Assembly: GCA_951217055.1 (NCBI GenBank)
Contig: OX578279.1
Span: 74,517,131 to 74,581,130, forward strand
Source of the DNA: Gerris lacustris
Lineage: Eukaryota > Arthropoda > Insecta > Hemiptera > Gerridae
Direction of reading: 5' to 3'
DNA: 64,000 nucleotides
Part shown: one piece after another, positions 44,995 to 56,703 of the stretch
Numbering within the stretch: the first letter of the stretch is position 1
Layout: each line of letters opens with the position of its first letter
The notes under the pieces: model-generated
What the model was told of the DNA's origin: nothing
The model's database searches: none
What the model saw: the letters and a program-made list of their open reading frames with translations, nothing else
Translations under genes and position numbers: made by a program

Positions 44995-46267
44995 ACGATC
45001 CTAAGAAAAAACTTTTATTTTTAATAATTAAATAAACGAATCTTAATTTTAATTAAATAATAAAAAAATATAGGGCTAAGAGATAGGAACCTTATTTAGA
45101 GAACAGTTGTACATCCCTTAAAGAGACTTCACAAGGGCAAAATCAAACAAGGAGCTCCTGGAGGAAAATTAAGAGAAACAGGGTGAACAGAAACAGGGTG
45201 AGCAGAAACAGGGTGAACACAAAGTCAAGTACAAACGAACCTGAGGATACATCTAATTAAAATTTAAATGAGATCCAACCTTGGCAAACATTTGAAAAGC
45301 CTTCGTTTGCCTCCCTCTCTCTCAAGGCCTTTTTGAGGTTTCACATTTTATAAAATTTTTTTTTTTTCTTTTTTAAATGTTCGGTTAAATTCTGTACAAA
45401 AGGAGTTGAATTGAAGCAATTAGCTGAGGAAAGTAATATTTTAAATGAACAAGAAATGATCTAAGAATGAAAGATAAATTCAATTTGGTTTTCTTTTTTT
45501 TACAAATTTGATATAAAGTAAATAGTTAGAATGAATTAAATTATTTGTAAGCTTTAATTTGCGGCCGGTTTAAATCTAAAGGGTCAGGGACATGATGGGT
45601 TCATATTCGTACTATTACAGAAATGAATAACACTGGCTGAGTAATTACATAGAAATAGGTATCGTGCCCTTACTTTACCTAGCCGACTTATTAGTAACAT
45701 TTTAGTAAATTTGTATTAATAAAAAATTATAATAATTGTTGGCCCAACTTGTGGAGGGTTAGGCCTACCAAAAGGGTTATATAACTATTAACTTAGGATT
45801 AGCAAGTGGCTCCATTAGCTGTATAAAACGAATAAATAAATAACTGAATAACCATATATTATAATAGTATGGATGTGTATTATAAATGCAGAGTAGATTT
45901 AGTTGTTGTAATTTTGATATAAATAGACGATGAATATCTTAAGGCTACGGCCACGCATTTTTTAAAGCAGCGGTTCCACGAGAAAACCCGCCTAAAATAT
46001 GAATCACAGAGATATTAGTTGGACCGGCCATACGAGGTGTGATTTCCTGTCGGAGGAAGGAAAAGGAACTGTGTCTTCTGGGTCATCTACAGTCGAATGA
46101 GCCGGGATCCATTCCCACCCACGCCAACGAAAACAGCGTGAAAACTTTCGCGCTGAAAAGATGGCTACGCGGTGTCTTTTCCCGCTACGGCATTCGAACT
46201 ATTTGTTATTTAAACTATTGACAACTATTTAAACTCTTTTGTTATAATGTTATTGACTTACTTAACT
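44995..46267. other. Unassigned
   Basis: A direct repeat of AACAGGGTGARCA occurs at 45178-45221 (three copies). 45942-46712 may be a decayed TIR element (GGCTACGGCCACGCATTTTT vs rc of TGTGGTCGCAACCTAAG), but the match is weak. No gene. Confidence 0.35.
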
Positions 46268-46490
46268 TATCAAAAGAGGATATATCCCAACCATCGATAC
46301 TTGCTTGATCTGGGGATCACTGACTGGTTGAAGAGAATTAAGTTGACAACTTCATTATCTCATGTAGACTCGATGAGTGCTACTAGAGAATTCAACTCTG
46401 CTGATGATGGCGTTTAGCTGAAACCGGTCCAGTGATCCGGTCAAGTATCGACGGTAAGGATATCCTCATTTGATAACTTACGAACTTGCG
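46268..46490. repeat. Inverted repeat with CTGATGATG...GAAACCGGTC loop
   Basis: Arms TATCAAAAGAGGATAT / ATATCCTCATTTGATA, ATCGATACTTG / CAAGTATCGA and GGGATCACTGACTGG / CCAGTGATCC. Near the axis lies CTGATGATGGC (46401-46411) followed by GCTGAAACCGGTC, another hammerhead-like box pair. Such phrases recur in dispersed repeats. Confidence 0.6.
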
Positions 46491-47096
46491 GTAACAACTT
46501 ACCAATTTGACTTACTTAACTATTTAATTTAAAATTCAGCTTTTAGATTAACTATATAGAGCATTGCGAATGCAAACTGCCCTGGCGAGGGTTTTGTTGT
46601 TTTTTACCGCCATTGTAGCCCACCCCCACCTGCGGCCTGCGGGTATTCTGGCAGCAGTTTTTCTTACAGCGGTTCGGCGTGAAAAACAACTCATGTGGTC
46701 GCAACCTAAGAGGGCGAATTAAAGAGTAGCCAAATAAGAGATCAGTAATATATATTTGATATTATGGTTTATTGACAAAATACTCATGAGTTTTACCCAG
46801 CAGATAACTAAAAATTACATGGAGAGATCTTTCATGAAGCAAGGTGTGACTAAAGGCTTTATGGCATGTATTATGGCATGAATTATGGCATGTAGCTATG
46901 GATTGATTCCCATCAGCTGTTTTATCTGGTTCCAAAGACTACCGATAACCTACAAGATTACCTCACAATGCTGGGGGAATTAGGAACCAGGTCACTCACG
47001 GCAAATCGAAGTCTGACTACTTTTGTGAAAAAAGTACTCTATCTCCGAATGTTACTCAGGTCTTAGGTACTCTTTTACTTTGTTACCCACCAATAT
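46491..47096. other. Unassigned
   Basis: GGCATGTA/GGCATGAA triplication at 46862-46893. No gene. Confidence 0.4.
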
Positions 47097-47340
47097 TAAT
47101 AGGCACTTCTTTAGATTGTTATTCCCCTTATAAAAAAAACAGAGGGGAGTAACAATCTAAAGAAGGTGTAAGGATTGTTCTTCATTAGATTGTTACTCCC
47201 CTTATAAAAACAGAAATGTGATATTACTTTGTCCCAAAGTACATCGGACTAAGCATCCCTTTGTCTTAATAGTTATTGAGCGGATCATTTATATTCTAAA
47301 AAAAAACGAGGGGAGTAACAATCTAAAGAAGTACCTATTA
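47097..47340. mobile_element. TIR element with four CTTTAGATTGTTACTCCCC motifs
   Basis: Outer ends TAATAGGCACTTCTTTAG and CTAAAGAAGTACCTATTA. The element is a 60-bp hairpin (47104-47164) followed by a longer hairpin (47186-47332), so the terminal motif occurs four times in alternating orientation. Interior phrase TTTGTCCCAAAGTACATCGG is shared with 48968-49169 and 59871-60144. Confidence 0.8.
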
Positions 47341-48967
47341 CTGTCTAAAAAATGTTGAAAAGTAGGATGGATAACATAGTTAGTAATAATTTTTACAAAG
47401 GGATATTTAGTCCCATATACTTTGGGACTGGGACTAAGGAATATCACACTTTTGCAAATAGAATTTCAAAATAAAAATATATGTTTATATATTTGACCGA
47501 CTTTAAGAGATCATCGGTTTAAGACGATCTTTAAGGGTTAGGTAAGATCTGTAGCTTTTAATATAAATGCAATATAATTTTTACTAATACAAATGAATAA
47601 TCAAGATTAAAACGCGTGAAAATATTCCAAAATAAGTAATAAATGGTTTTATTTTATCATAAGATAAGCAGTCAGTCTTTTAAAAAAGTGTTAAGAGAAT
47701 AAAGAAAATAAAAATAACAACGAAATAAATTGACAAAAGAAAATGTGAGGAAACATAATATCAAAGAATACTATCAAAGGGAAGTAAGAATTGATACAGA
47801 AAAAGAAATCCTAAAAAAAAACCTTAACACAAAAAAAAAAGATGCGAAATATTATGAAAATTGTCAAGATAAAATATACGTAAAAAAAAGAAGTCATTTC
47901 TTTAAAGAATCCTTAGAAGGAGCAGAGGGTAAAAGTAAGAGAATTTGGGATACAACATAAAAGCAAATGAAAGGAAAAAATCGGAATACAAAAAAAAAAG
48001 AACAGGCTTTATGAAATTGTTTTCTTTTAGCAGGTTCAAAGAAAATTTGGAGGAAGATTTTTTTTTTTATAAGGCTCCTGTCTACCTCTAGTATATTTTT
48101 GACAAGCAAATAGCTTATGAGTCGCCTTCATTTAAAAGTTTTACATAAAAATAAAACCAAAACTATAACGTAACTTGTATAACTTTAGGATAACTAGTTT
48201 GTTCAAATATTATCTTTGTTACTATCGTTTGTACAAAAATAAAAGTTTAATTTTTCATCTATCTACTTTGAAAAACAAGTAAATTAATTTAGATTTTATC
48301 TAATATAAAAAAATTAAAAATAAATATTAAAAAAATAAATTTTTAAAAAAATTAAAAATAAAGGCATGGTTAACATAAAAAAAAATATATAAAAGGAAAT
48401 CAATCAAAATGTAATTTTAAAATGGAGAAGTTGTGTGAATATTTTATCGACATAATTTTTAATTATTTTTAAAAGAAAAATATTTAACTTTATTAAAGCA
48501 AAAACATTCTAGAAATTTTAAAGCACAAGCTCAGACTCACTCATCTCTAATTGAAATTTAATTTTAAAATGGAGAATTTGTGTCAAGCATTTTATCGACT
48601 TAATAGTAAATTAATTTAAAAAGAATAATACCTTAATTTATTAAAACAAATAATGTATAAATTTTAAAGCGAAACCCCACACACTCATCTTTAATTCTAC
48701 TACATAATATGTTGAGATCGAATAGGTAGTGAACTGTAATATTTGAAGGCTATTCAGTATGAGATATTTATTAATAAATACATTTTTATTGAAAATAGCA
48801 CAGATGAGAGATGGATTTACGTGCTTCGCTACGGATTGTGTTATTATAAATGCTTTTTTTGATTGGATGGGTTTATAGACTAGTGCCAAGGAACATTGAC
48901 AATCTATATTACAAAGAGAAAATATCTAGAACCTCAGAGATTCTCTTTAATCCCCACCCCCTCATTT
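47341..48967. other. Unassigned AT-rich stretch
   Basis: Short, A-rich frames (47730-47960) are low complexity. A diverged direct repeat (TTTTAAAATGGAGAA and following) lies near 48413 and 48561. A fragment of the family Y start (TACGTGCTTCGCTACGGA) is at 48818-48835. No gene. Confidence 0.4.
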
Positions 48968-49169
48968 CGGTACTTCTTTAGATTGTTACTCCCCTGTTCT
49001 TTTTTTAGAATATAAATGACTGACTAAATAACTATTAGAGCAAAGAGATGTTAAGTCCAATGAACTTTGGGACAAAGGAATATCACACTTCTATTTTATA
49101 AGGGGAGTAACAGTCTAAAGAAGAACATTCCGTACACTATCTTTAGATTGTTACTCCCCTCTTATTTTT
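48968..49169. mobile_element. CTTTAGATTGTTACTCCCC TIR element, right end cut
   Basis: GGTACTTCTTTAGATTGTTA to GGGGAGTAACAGTCTAAAGA plus the start of the second hairpin (ATCTTTAGATTGTTACTCCC). It is then truncated where the DKE end GGAACGAAGTTC begins. Confidence 0.8.
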
Positions 49170-49862
49170 GGAACGAAGTTCTTTATAGTACGTTCTGGAG
49201 CCCGGGAGTGAATCCGAAAAAAACGACCAAACTCACCGTCACGCAACCAAGCGTCACGAAATCTACCGATGACGATAACTTGAGTAAAAGATCACCGAGT
49301 TAGTTGACATTTTGTACACATGTTCATTTTACCAATACCTAAGCTGAGTTTGTTGGACAACGTTATCCGCCCAAGCGTTCACGCGCAACGTAAACGTAAG
49401 CTTCGGACGGGAAAAAATTCAATCTAACTTCATCTATTTAATGAGACAAACAACTTTTTTTTTAGTAAAACAAACACAGACACTGCTATGAAGTGATAAA
49501 GATCGCTAAATTTATTAAAGCGGACCTAAACGTTTAAAATAAAGAAAACAACGTTTTTAGCGATATCTTACGTTCTAACGTAACGATTTTAATAAAACTT
49601 TATACATATCGTCTAAAGTACAATTGAAACAGGCATGTAAAATTTCAACCTGATACAAGAAGAAGTTTTTTAGTGTTGATTTATATTTTATATTATAATA
49701 TTTTAATTGGATTAATTCGCCGACGAAGTCTGATAGGACAGTTATTTTCTTCTCTACAATCATCTGCTTTAACTATAAACTAATCAAAATTAACTTTTTT
49801 CTCAATTTACACAGCATCATTTATTGTAAGAAGCTCTTTTCAAAGATAATAAAAAGTTTTTC
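49170..49862 (-). repeat. DKE repeat copy (E and K parts)
   Basis: E at 49170-49406 (GGAACGAAGTTC to CGTTGCGCGTGAAC on the minus strand) and K at about 49560-49862 (rc of TGTATCAGGTTGAAATTTTA). D is absent. The minus-strand frame 49575-49763 shares LYQVEILHACFNCT with the plus frame at 62209-62397. Both are short and bounded by repeat edges, so probably not genes. Confidence 0.75.
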
Positions 49863-50110
49863 TTACGCGCGAGCGATTGTTGGAGCGGTAGCGAGAAGCG
49901 AAGAAAGTGAGAAGTGGGGGCAGGTAGGCGATGGGGAGGGGAGGGGTGGAGAGGCCCTACCGAGCGCAGTAGGGGGAGGCCCTACCAAGTGCGGGCAGGC
50001 TTGATTGCACACCTCCTACATACTCCTACATTCCTGTTACAAGTGTAACGCACTTCGAGTTTATGTGCCAAAGTCAAGACATGAAAATGTCAAAAAGAGT
50101 TTCATCAAAC
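49863..50110 (+). repeat. Family G repeat
   Basis: GC-richer; GAGGCCCTACC occurs twice (49950 and 49976), then GATTGCACACCTCCTACATA, GTAACGCACTTCGAGTT and AAGACATGAAAATGTCAAAA. Shared with 63020-63195 (rc) and 2320-2585. Confidence 0.7.
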
Positions 50111-50802
50111 AAATTTGATGTGATGAAATTATAATGGATAATGTAAAATAATTCGTTCGGGTTAATACAGAGAAGTGACTTTTGGAGTAATATGTTACAC
50201 CTTATCAAACGATACAACTGCTACTCCATAAAAATATACCTTTTATTTATGTTATCTCTACATTCAATCGTAACAGATTAAAAATCTGATACTATAAAAT
50301 AAGAGTATGTTACAGAAAAAAACAAAAAGCATTAAGCAACGGACTAAACAGAACTTAACTTTTAACTTTAAACCTAAATATAAAATATAATTAAAAGCTT
50401 TTACCAAAAACGTTAATTAATCTACACAAAGTTGCTAAGGGTTTTACAAAGGACGATTTATCAATACTTTAATTATAGCAGTATAGCTAACACTGTGTTA
50501 CATAAATAGAAATAATAATAATGTTTCATAAGGTGTAAACTCAAATTTTACGGTAAAGTAGTTCTAATCTTCTTAACGAAAGAAGGGAGTTTGAGCTTAA
50601 GGTTTCTTATATGGTGTGAGCCAGAATGCAAAGTATAACCTTAGCCAGATACTTGTAACCTTCCTTTTTGTCTTTTAAATATTGATGCCTCAATTAGCCG
50701 CAATGCCCCTGCAAAGCCCATAGACCGCAAGAACCTTCTTCAACATAAACCTGGCTTAGATACAAATTTTACTTTGAGCTACAACTTTTTTACTTTACCC
50801 CA
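50111..50802. other. Unassigned
   Basis: Nothing recognised; no long open frame. Confidence 0.4.
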
Positions 50803-50939
50803 TTACTTCTGAGCTTACCGAAGGTAAAGGATGATTATTATGATCATTCTAAAGAATGAACCTTGTTTTTTATGTTTCAAAAATCAAAAAATTCTAGAAC
50901 AATATCTATTGCAGACATCAGGGAATAACAGGGAAAATT
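50803..50939 (-). repeat. Family A 3' fragment
   Basis: Rc of the A 3' end (CTGAGCTTACCGAAGGTAA, GATCATTCTAAAGAATGA, CAGACATCAGGGAATAACAG), cut by the hAT-like insertion at 50940. Confidence 0.7.
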
Positions 50940-52038
50940 AGTCTTGTCTCAGAGCAAGGAAGGGGTAGAGGGAGCAATGCGATTTGAAAAGTGGTTCATT
51001 ATGCTACACCCTCAGAGCAAGGAGGGGGTAGAGGGAGCAATACTATAGAATCTGGGTCTCAAAAAGTGGTTCATTATGCTCCCCCCATCTACTAACATTC
51101 TCAAGCGGCAGTTTGGTGAAACAATATCGATATCTCGATAAAAACTCTAAATTTATCTGATATCAGCAGATAAGAATGAAGGATATTTTCTTACGACATT
51201 TAAAGTTTTCTTTATAAATATATGTACTTTAATGTTTGTTGTGAACCTTATTAATTATCTAAAGGCAGTAACGTCGTTAATAAACGTGTAACAGTTTCTA
51301 GATAACCAATAGCAATAGCGACCTTCTTTATGAGAAGGGTATCAAATACACAAAGATTTGATAAGGATTTGTTGACAACCGTCTGTGGGGACAGAAAGAC
51401 AAGGAATAGACCATTAAGACGAGGACCAATGACCATGTGATCACTTTAGTTCGGATTGAGCCCGCTTGAAAGTGCTAGTATATGGGGGGAGCATAATGAA
51501 CCACTTTTTAAACCGCATTGCTCCCTCTACCCTTTCCTTGCTCTAAGGCTACACCCCTAAACTAACACTTTCAAGCGAGCTCAATCCGAACTAAAGTGAT
51601 CACGTGATCACTGGTCCTTGTCTTATTGGTCAATTCCTTTTCTTTCTGTCCCCACAGACGGTTGTCAACATATCCTTATCAGTAGTATTTATCTGATACC
51701 CTACTCAAAGAAGATTGCTATTGGTTATCTAGAAACTGTTACACGTCTATTAACGACGTTACTGCCTTTAGATAATTAATAAGGTTAACTACAAAAATTA
51801 AAGTACATATTTATGAAGAAAACTGAATTAAAAAAAAAAATAAATGTCGTAAGAAAAGATCACTTATTCATCAGCTGATATCAGATAAATTTCGAGTTTT
51901 TATCGAGATATCGATACTGTTTCGTCAAACTGCCCCTTGGGAGCTTTAGTATAGGGGTATAGCATAATGAACCATTTTTTGAGACCCAGGTTCTATAGTA
52001 TTGTTCCCTCTACCCCTTCCTTACTCAAAGAGTCTTGT
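50940..52038. mobile_element. 1.08-kb hAT-like palindrome
   Basis: Element 50948-52030 flanked by the 8-bp direct repeat AGTCTTGT (50940-50947, 52031-52038). Ends CTCAGAGCAAGGAAGGGG and CCCCTTCCTTACTCAAAG. Arms of about 500 bp pair almost throughout. The end-like motif AGCAAGGNNGGGGTAGAGGG occurs again internally at about 51016 (direct), and its complement near 51525 and 52011. No transposase. The 8-bp TSD fits hAT. Confidence 0.85.
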
Positions 52039-52494
52039 GACTGTCCATCATTCTATCATTTATCGTTCTTATGAACAGACATATCTAACAAATTACTCTC
52101 AGATTTTTTGAAATTTAGATGATTGTTAATAATTAGTCCATTGTTAGCTTCAAAATTTCAACCTTACATACCTAATGCTTCCTTCCGTCATCTATATCTT
52201 AAAAAGTACTCAATAGATTTTGAATAAGTTTGTATGGTTTGTTGAAAGTAAGCCACATAATAAAAAGTCGATGACAAGTGTAAAATGACCAATAATTAAA
52301 GTGATTATTAAAGAATCAAAAAGATAGGAGTGTGATGAGTCATGCCAAACCACAATTCATTCTTTGCAGCACTGATGATGGTATAGAAGGCCTACAGTAG
52401 CCGAAAGCTGCATTTCATGATGACCTTCACAAACGCTTCATATTCTAACTAATTATAATGTCTAATTTATTTAATTGTTCCTCACCTTTTTGCT
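52039..52494. other. Unassigned, with CTGATGA...GCCGAAAGCTGC motif at 52372-52411
   Basis: Similar to the 37402 motif (shared GCCGAAAGCTGC) but with a longer, poorly pairing centre. No gene. Confidence 0.4.
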
Positions 52495-52705
52495 TTCGAG
52501 TTTACCGATAGTAACGGCAGCTATATGATCGTTCTGAAGAACGAATTTTTTTTTTCATGTCTCCGATTTCAAAAGTTTCCAATACAAAAATCCGTTTCAG
52601 ACATCAGGGAACATTTTTGGTCCCGTTTACAATTCAGACAAATAATTTCGTTCTACAAAATCAACGTAATGTTTCCTCTACCTTCGGTAAGCTTGGAAGT
52701 CATAA
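52495..52705 (-). repeat. Family A 3' fragment
   Basis: GCTTTCGAGTTTACCGATAG, GATCGTTCTGAAGAACGAA and TTTCAGACATCAGGGAACAT are the rc of the A 3' third. The two overlapping short frames here are shadows. Confidence 0.7.
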
Positions 52706-52718
52706 AGCAACTCGATTT

Positions 52719-53304
52719 TTGAGAAAGTATTGTGATGGCGCGAAAATTCGATTTTGAGATTTTAATGGATTTAAACGTTTTGAGGTCCCCTGAGTCCAAA
52801 TAAATAGTTTTATAAAATGTCTGTCTGTCGTCTATCTGTCGTCCGTGCAGATGCCTAAAGCCTAAACTACTGGGCAGATTTTGACGAAATTTGTTATAGA
52901 AAAATCATACCCCAAAGCGAAATCGATAAATTAATGTTAGCTCCAAATTTGGGGGCGCTACCCACCAAAAACTCTGAACAATCGTCACAAAAATTATTTC
53001 TCGAAAACGGTTCCGACGTTTTTGATTAAAAAATTCTAAAACGTAGTCCATTTAAATTCGAATCTAACTATATAAGCCGTTTTCCCGAAAAAAAATCTAG
53101 TTTCTGAGAAAATAGCTTAAAACGCGGATGGAGAGAGCCCTGGTTCGATTCCCCGCGCAGGAGAAGATATTTTTATGATAAATTTTGATAAAATGTTCAA
53201 TAATAATTAAATGTACATACGAAAACTAATAAATGGAAAACACTGAGCTAAGTAATTATGAACTCGTATATGAGAAAGTTTGTCTGAGTTGTCTTGGACC
53301 ATTT
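52719..53304 (-). repeat. Family C repeat, minus copy
   Basis: GAGAAAGTATTGTGATGGCG to GTTGTCTTGGACCATTTTT. It contains the readable B-box GGTTCGATTCCCCGC (53142-53156) preceded by TAGCTTAAAACGCGG (53113-53127), plus TGTCTGTCTGTCGTC. This copy shows the tRNA-like part best. Confidence 0.85.
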
Positions 53305-54072
53305 TTTTTCATTATAATTTGAGAAGACAGCTGATTTTTCGATGAAAATTAACAATGGATTTTATGTAACAATAATTATTTATTTTTTATTGAAATAAAA
53401 AATTAATTTTATAAATATTTTCCCTTTTTGTTTACTTAATAATTTCTTTGTTTTTAATTTAGAAAAATACATTAATGCTGCACCATTAAGTAAAGGTATA
53501 ATAGCAAAAAACTAATTATTACCGTTTTTATATCAGGTAATTCTGAAAGGCTCTTAAACTATTATTGTTATGCGTTAATTTTATGGTTTAAATTACTGAA
53601 TAAGGTCGTTTTGTCGACTTTATTGCTCCGTTGAACGTCTGAAAAAAAGTTAAATAGTAAGTCTTCATAAACATGATTGTCTAAATGCAGACTTTTCCTC
53701 GCTTTGCTCACTCATACTTAATGCTGCAAACGGTATAATTTATTTTTATTAACTAAGAATAAATTATTTCCACTGAAATTAAAAAATAAAATATATGAAT
53801 AGCTCTCGAACTTTAAGCTTTAGATTACAGTTTAGTTCTAAGAAAGTAATTTAAGTAATTTAAAAGAATTGCTCTACTTTTTTAGAACTAGAAAAGAAAA
53901 CAAATTAAACTATATCGTTACAGCATAATAATAAGATAAAGTTGAGACGGTAATTATATTTCTTTATTTTGCGGATATAATTTTGTCTTCAATTACAAAA
54001 TGCAGGTAAAGGATGCATTGTGTGTGTGTTCACTAGTGTCAACTAGTGGGGCACACTAGTGTCAACTAGTTG
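53305..54072. other. Unassigned AT-rich stretch
   Basis: Ends with ACACTAGTGTCAACTAGT duplicated (54034-54069), a palindromic tract. No gene. Confidence 0.45.
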
Positions 54073-54393
54073 GTTACATTGCTGCGGTAAAAAAAAAACA
54101 CTTCACAGTAGTGCAGCATATGCTATTTTTTCAGAGGTAGCTGACAATGAAAAAACATTAAATATTCATCAATATAATTATAACAAATATTAGTACATAC
54201 ATAAGATTTTGAGAAAAAGAAACCTTAAAGAGGTTACACTATAAAAAAAGATAAATGAAACGCATTGACATCTAGTGGATTTTAATCGTACTAAGAAGCA
54301 TTTCTACAAAGATTGCAGCGCTAAAAACGGCAGTTTTGATAACTACCCGTAGTACAAAAAAATTGTTCTATACAGCTTGGAGTAATAAAACTA
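54073..54393 (+). mobile_element. HC2-type element, partial plus copy
   Basis: CACTTCACAGTAGTGCAGCA, TATTTTTTCAGAGGTAG, then body sequence to GATAACTACCCGTAGTAC. The cassette arm is mostly lost and the right body end absent. It pairs with the minus copy alongside, making a head-to-head inverted pair. Confidence 0.65.
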
Positions 54394-54926
54394 TTTTTTC
54401 CGTGGTAGGCTGTGAAATAGTAACTTTAGAGCCTAAAAAACATAGCAAAAATCCATTTTTTTCAATACGTGGACTTAAAAAATCTTTTCATTACTCCTAG
54501 CTGTAAAGAAAAAATCTTTTACGTCCTAGGAACTAAAATATTTTTATTTTCCGGCGGGTAGTTGTCAAAACTTCCGTTAGTACCGCTGCAGTCTTTTTAG
54601 AAATGCTTCTAGTACGATTAAAATCCGCTAGATGTCAATGCGTTTTATTTATCTTTTCTTATAGTGTAACCTCTTTTTAAGGTTTCTTTATTTAAGCCTT
54701 GAGTATGTACTAATATTTGTTATTATTATATATTGGTTAGTGATTAATATTTAATGTTTTTTCATTGTCTGCTACCTCGGAAAAAATAGCATATGCTTCG
54801 CGACTGTGAAGTGTTTTTTCTTTACCTTGGCAATATTTACTGTCTCGCATCGCTCGACAGTAAATGAAATTGCCGCGGTAAAGAAAAAAACTCACTTCAC
54901 AGCCTAGTAACATAATATACTATTTT
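54394..54926 (-). mobile_element. HC2-type element, empty copy
   Basis: Body 54394-54786 (TTTTTTCCGTGGTAG / CTACCTCGGAAAAAA) and cassette 54787-54926 with the ~99-bp hairpin and flank CCTAGTAACATAATATACTA. It contains the uninterrupted target (rc CCTAGGACGTAAAAGATTTT + TTCTTTACAGCTAGGAG) that is occupied in the other two copies. Confidence 0.75.
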
Positions 54927-55421
54927 AATGAAAAAATGGATTTTAGCTCTGTTTTTTAGCCCTAACAACGGAAAAATATATATTTGCTGGAAACAATGAA
55001 ACAAATGATAAAAAAAAAACATAGATTTATTACAACCTATATCTACAAAAGTACTAATCTGATTTGTCGAAAGTAGTCAGCAGATAGCCCCAGATCAATT
55101 TCAACCCTCTGCGCTCTTTATATTTAGCTAAATTAAATTAAAACGGGGGGGGGGGATTTCACAAATGTGACAATAATAGGTTGTAAAAGCACCAAAGTAT
55201 TAATGTATGCGAAAATGGACGCAAGGAATCTATGAGCTTACTAATTGGCAGGTTATTTCTCAGGGTTTGGGAGGTAGCGAATTTGGGTAGTTGATTTTGG
55301 ACCTAAAATTCACTTCTCGATTTCTTTTCGAGGTTTGATTTTTCTGAACATGCAAATTAAATAGAGCGGATAGAATCACCCCACTAGTTTAGGTACCACG
55401 TTTCTAACCAGACGACAGACT

Positions 55422-55465
<44 letters not shown>

Positions 55466-55589
55466 GTAGCCTTATTGAAAAGCTCTAAATATAATTTTCA
55501 CGATATCACAACTCTTTCCTTTGATATACACTACTTACTTTTTTATTTTCTTTTGTAAAAAAAAGGGAAAAAAAATATACTGTGATATT
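54927..55589. other. Unassigned, with A and C fragments and a poly-A tract
   Basis: Minus-strand family A 5' part at about 55060-55200 (TCTGCGCTCTTTATATTTAG). C-like phrases at 55290-55410. Poly-A at 55428-55460. Confidence 0.5.
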
Positions 55590-55734
55590 ATATCCTGTAT
55601 GCATATGTTGGTTTGCAAAAATTGAGTGACAGACTGACAGATGTCTGTCTGTCCAAAACTAAAAAACTAAAAATGTTCTCTGATGTCTGAAACCAATTTC
55701 TGTCTTGGATTTATTGAAATCGGAGACCTAATAG
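55590..55734 (+). repeat. Family A central/3' fragment
   Basis: TGGTTTGCAAAAATTGAGTG, GACAGACTGACAG, GTTCTCTGATGTCTGAAACC and GAAATCGGAGACCTAA, cut where HC2 begins at 55731. Confidence 0.7.
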
Positions 55735-56130
55735 TATATTATGTTACTAGGCTGTGAAGTGAGTTTTTCTTTACCGCGGCAATTACATTTACTGTCGAGC
55801 GAAACGAGACAGTAAATATTGCCAAGGTAAAGAAAAAACACTTCACAGCCGCGTAGCATATGCTATTTTTTCTGAGGTAGCAGACAATGAAAAAACATTA
55901 AATATTAATCACTAATCAATATATAATAATAACAAATATTAGTACATACTTAAGACTTAAAAAAAGAAACCTTAAAAAGAGGTTACACTATGAGAAAAGA
56001 AAATAAAACGCATTGACGTCTAGCGGATTTTAATCGTACTAGAAGCATTTCTTCAAAGACTGCAGCGGTTCTAACGGAAGTTTTGACAACTACCCGCCGG
56101 AAAATAAAAATCTTTTAGTTCCTAGGACGT

Positions 56131-56703
56131 TATAGTACATTACGCGTCGAGTGCGGAAAGTAGCATTTTGCATGCGAGTGTGGAGTTTGCACCCGAGCGA
56201 TAGCGAGGGTGGTAAAACCACACGAGCAATGCAAAATGCCGTTTTCGCACGAGTTGCGTACCGTACTTTATCTACGATTGTTAGATTTAAATAATAAATA
56301 CAGAAACAAATAAACTTGCTGTATGTAAGTTCGTATCTCTCTCTTGATAAAGATGGCATTAATTCATTAGTTGTATTTTTTGCCGAATTAATTATTTCTG
56401 GAGGATTATTATTCTCCACATTTTCGTCAAAGTCACTTGATTCACTCATTGTTTTTCACTAAAACTCGATATAAACAGTTACTTTAATAAAAGAACACCA
56501 AATTAGTTTTGTTAATGTAAACAAACTCGGGAATCGTGCGTAAAGCTGAAGAATTCCTCTTCTTTACCGCACTAGTGTGGTAAAGAAGAGGAATTATTCA
56601 GAACTATGAGACGCGCATGCGCAATGAATACAAGTACGTAAATAATCACTTTCTACGCATCTAAACAAAGATATAAAGTTTATATTTAGTATCAATCGTA
56701 GAT
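56131..56703 (-). mobile_element. Nested hairpin-cassette element HC9
   Basis: Inserted in CCTAGGACGT|AAAAGATTTT. Cassette 56131-56268: TACATTACGCGTCGAGTGC, hairpin GCATTTTGCAT (56163) to GCAAAATGC (56239), core CCCGAGCGATAGCGAGGG, then GCACGAGTTGCGTACC. Body from TTTATCTACGATTG (56270) to CAATCGTAGAT (56703). Second hairpin GAATTCCTCTTCTTTACCGC / GGTAAAGAAGAGGAATT at 56550-56595. No target duplication seen when compared with the empty site. Confidence 0.75.
56312..56449 (-). CDS. N-terminal fragment of a putative tyrosine-recombinase-like protein
   Basis: 46 codons from ATG at 56449: MSESSDFDENVENNNPPEII, then NSAKNTTNELMPSLSRERYE and LTYSKF. After this the frame runs through AT-rich DNA and the cassette to a stop at 56090; that extension is not conserved. 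33/46 identity to 34386-34523, with most nucleotide differences changing residues. The SLSRERYELTYSKF part looks like helix 1 of a SAM-like N-terminal domain in recombinases. Catalytic residues would be C-terminal and are not present. Confidence 0.5.

Noticed and set aside
47730..48109. Lysine-rich frame and its opposite-strand overlap
   Set aside because: Low-complexity A-rich DNA read as Lys/Asn; no domain.
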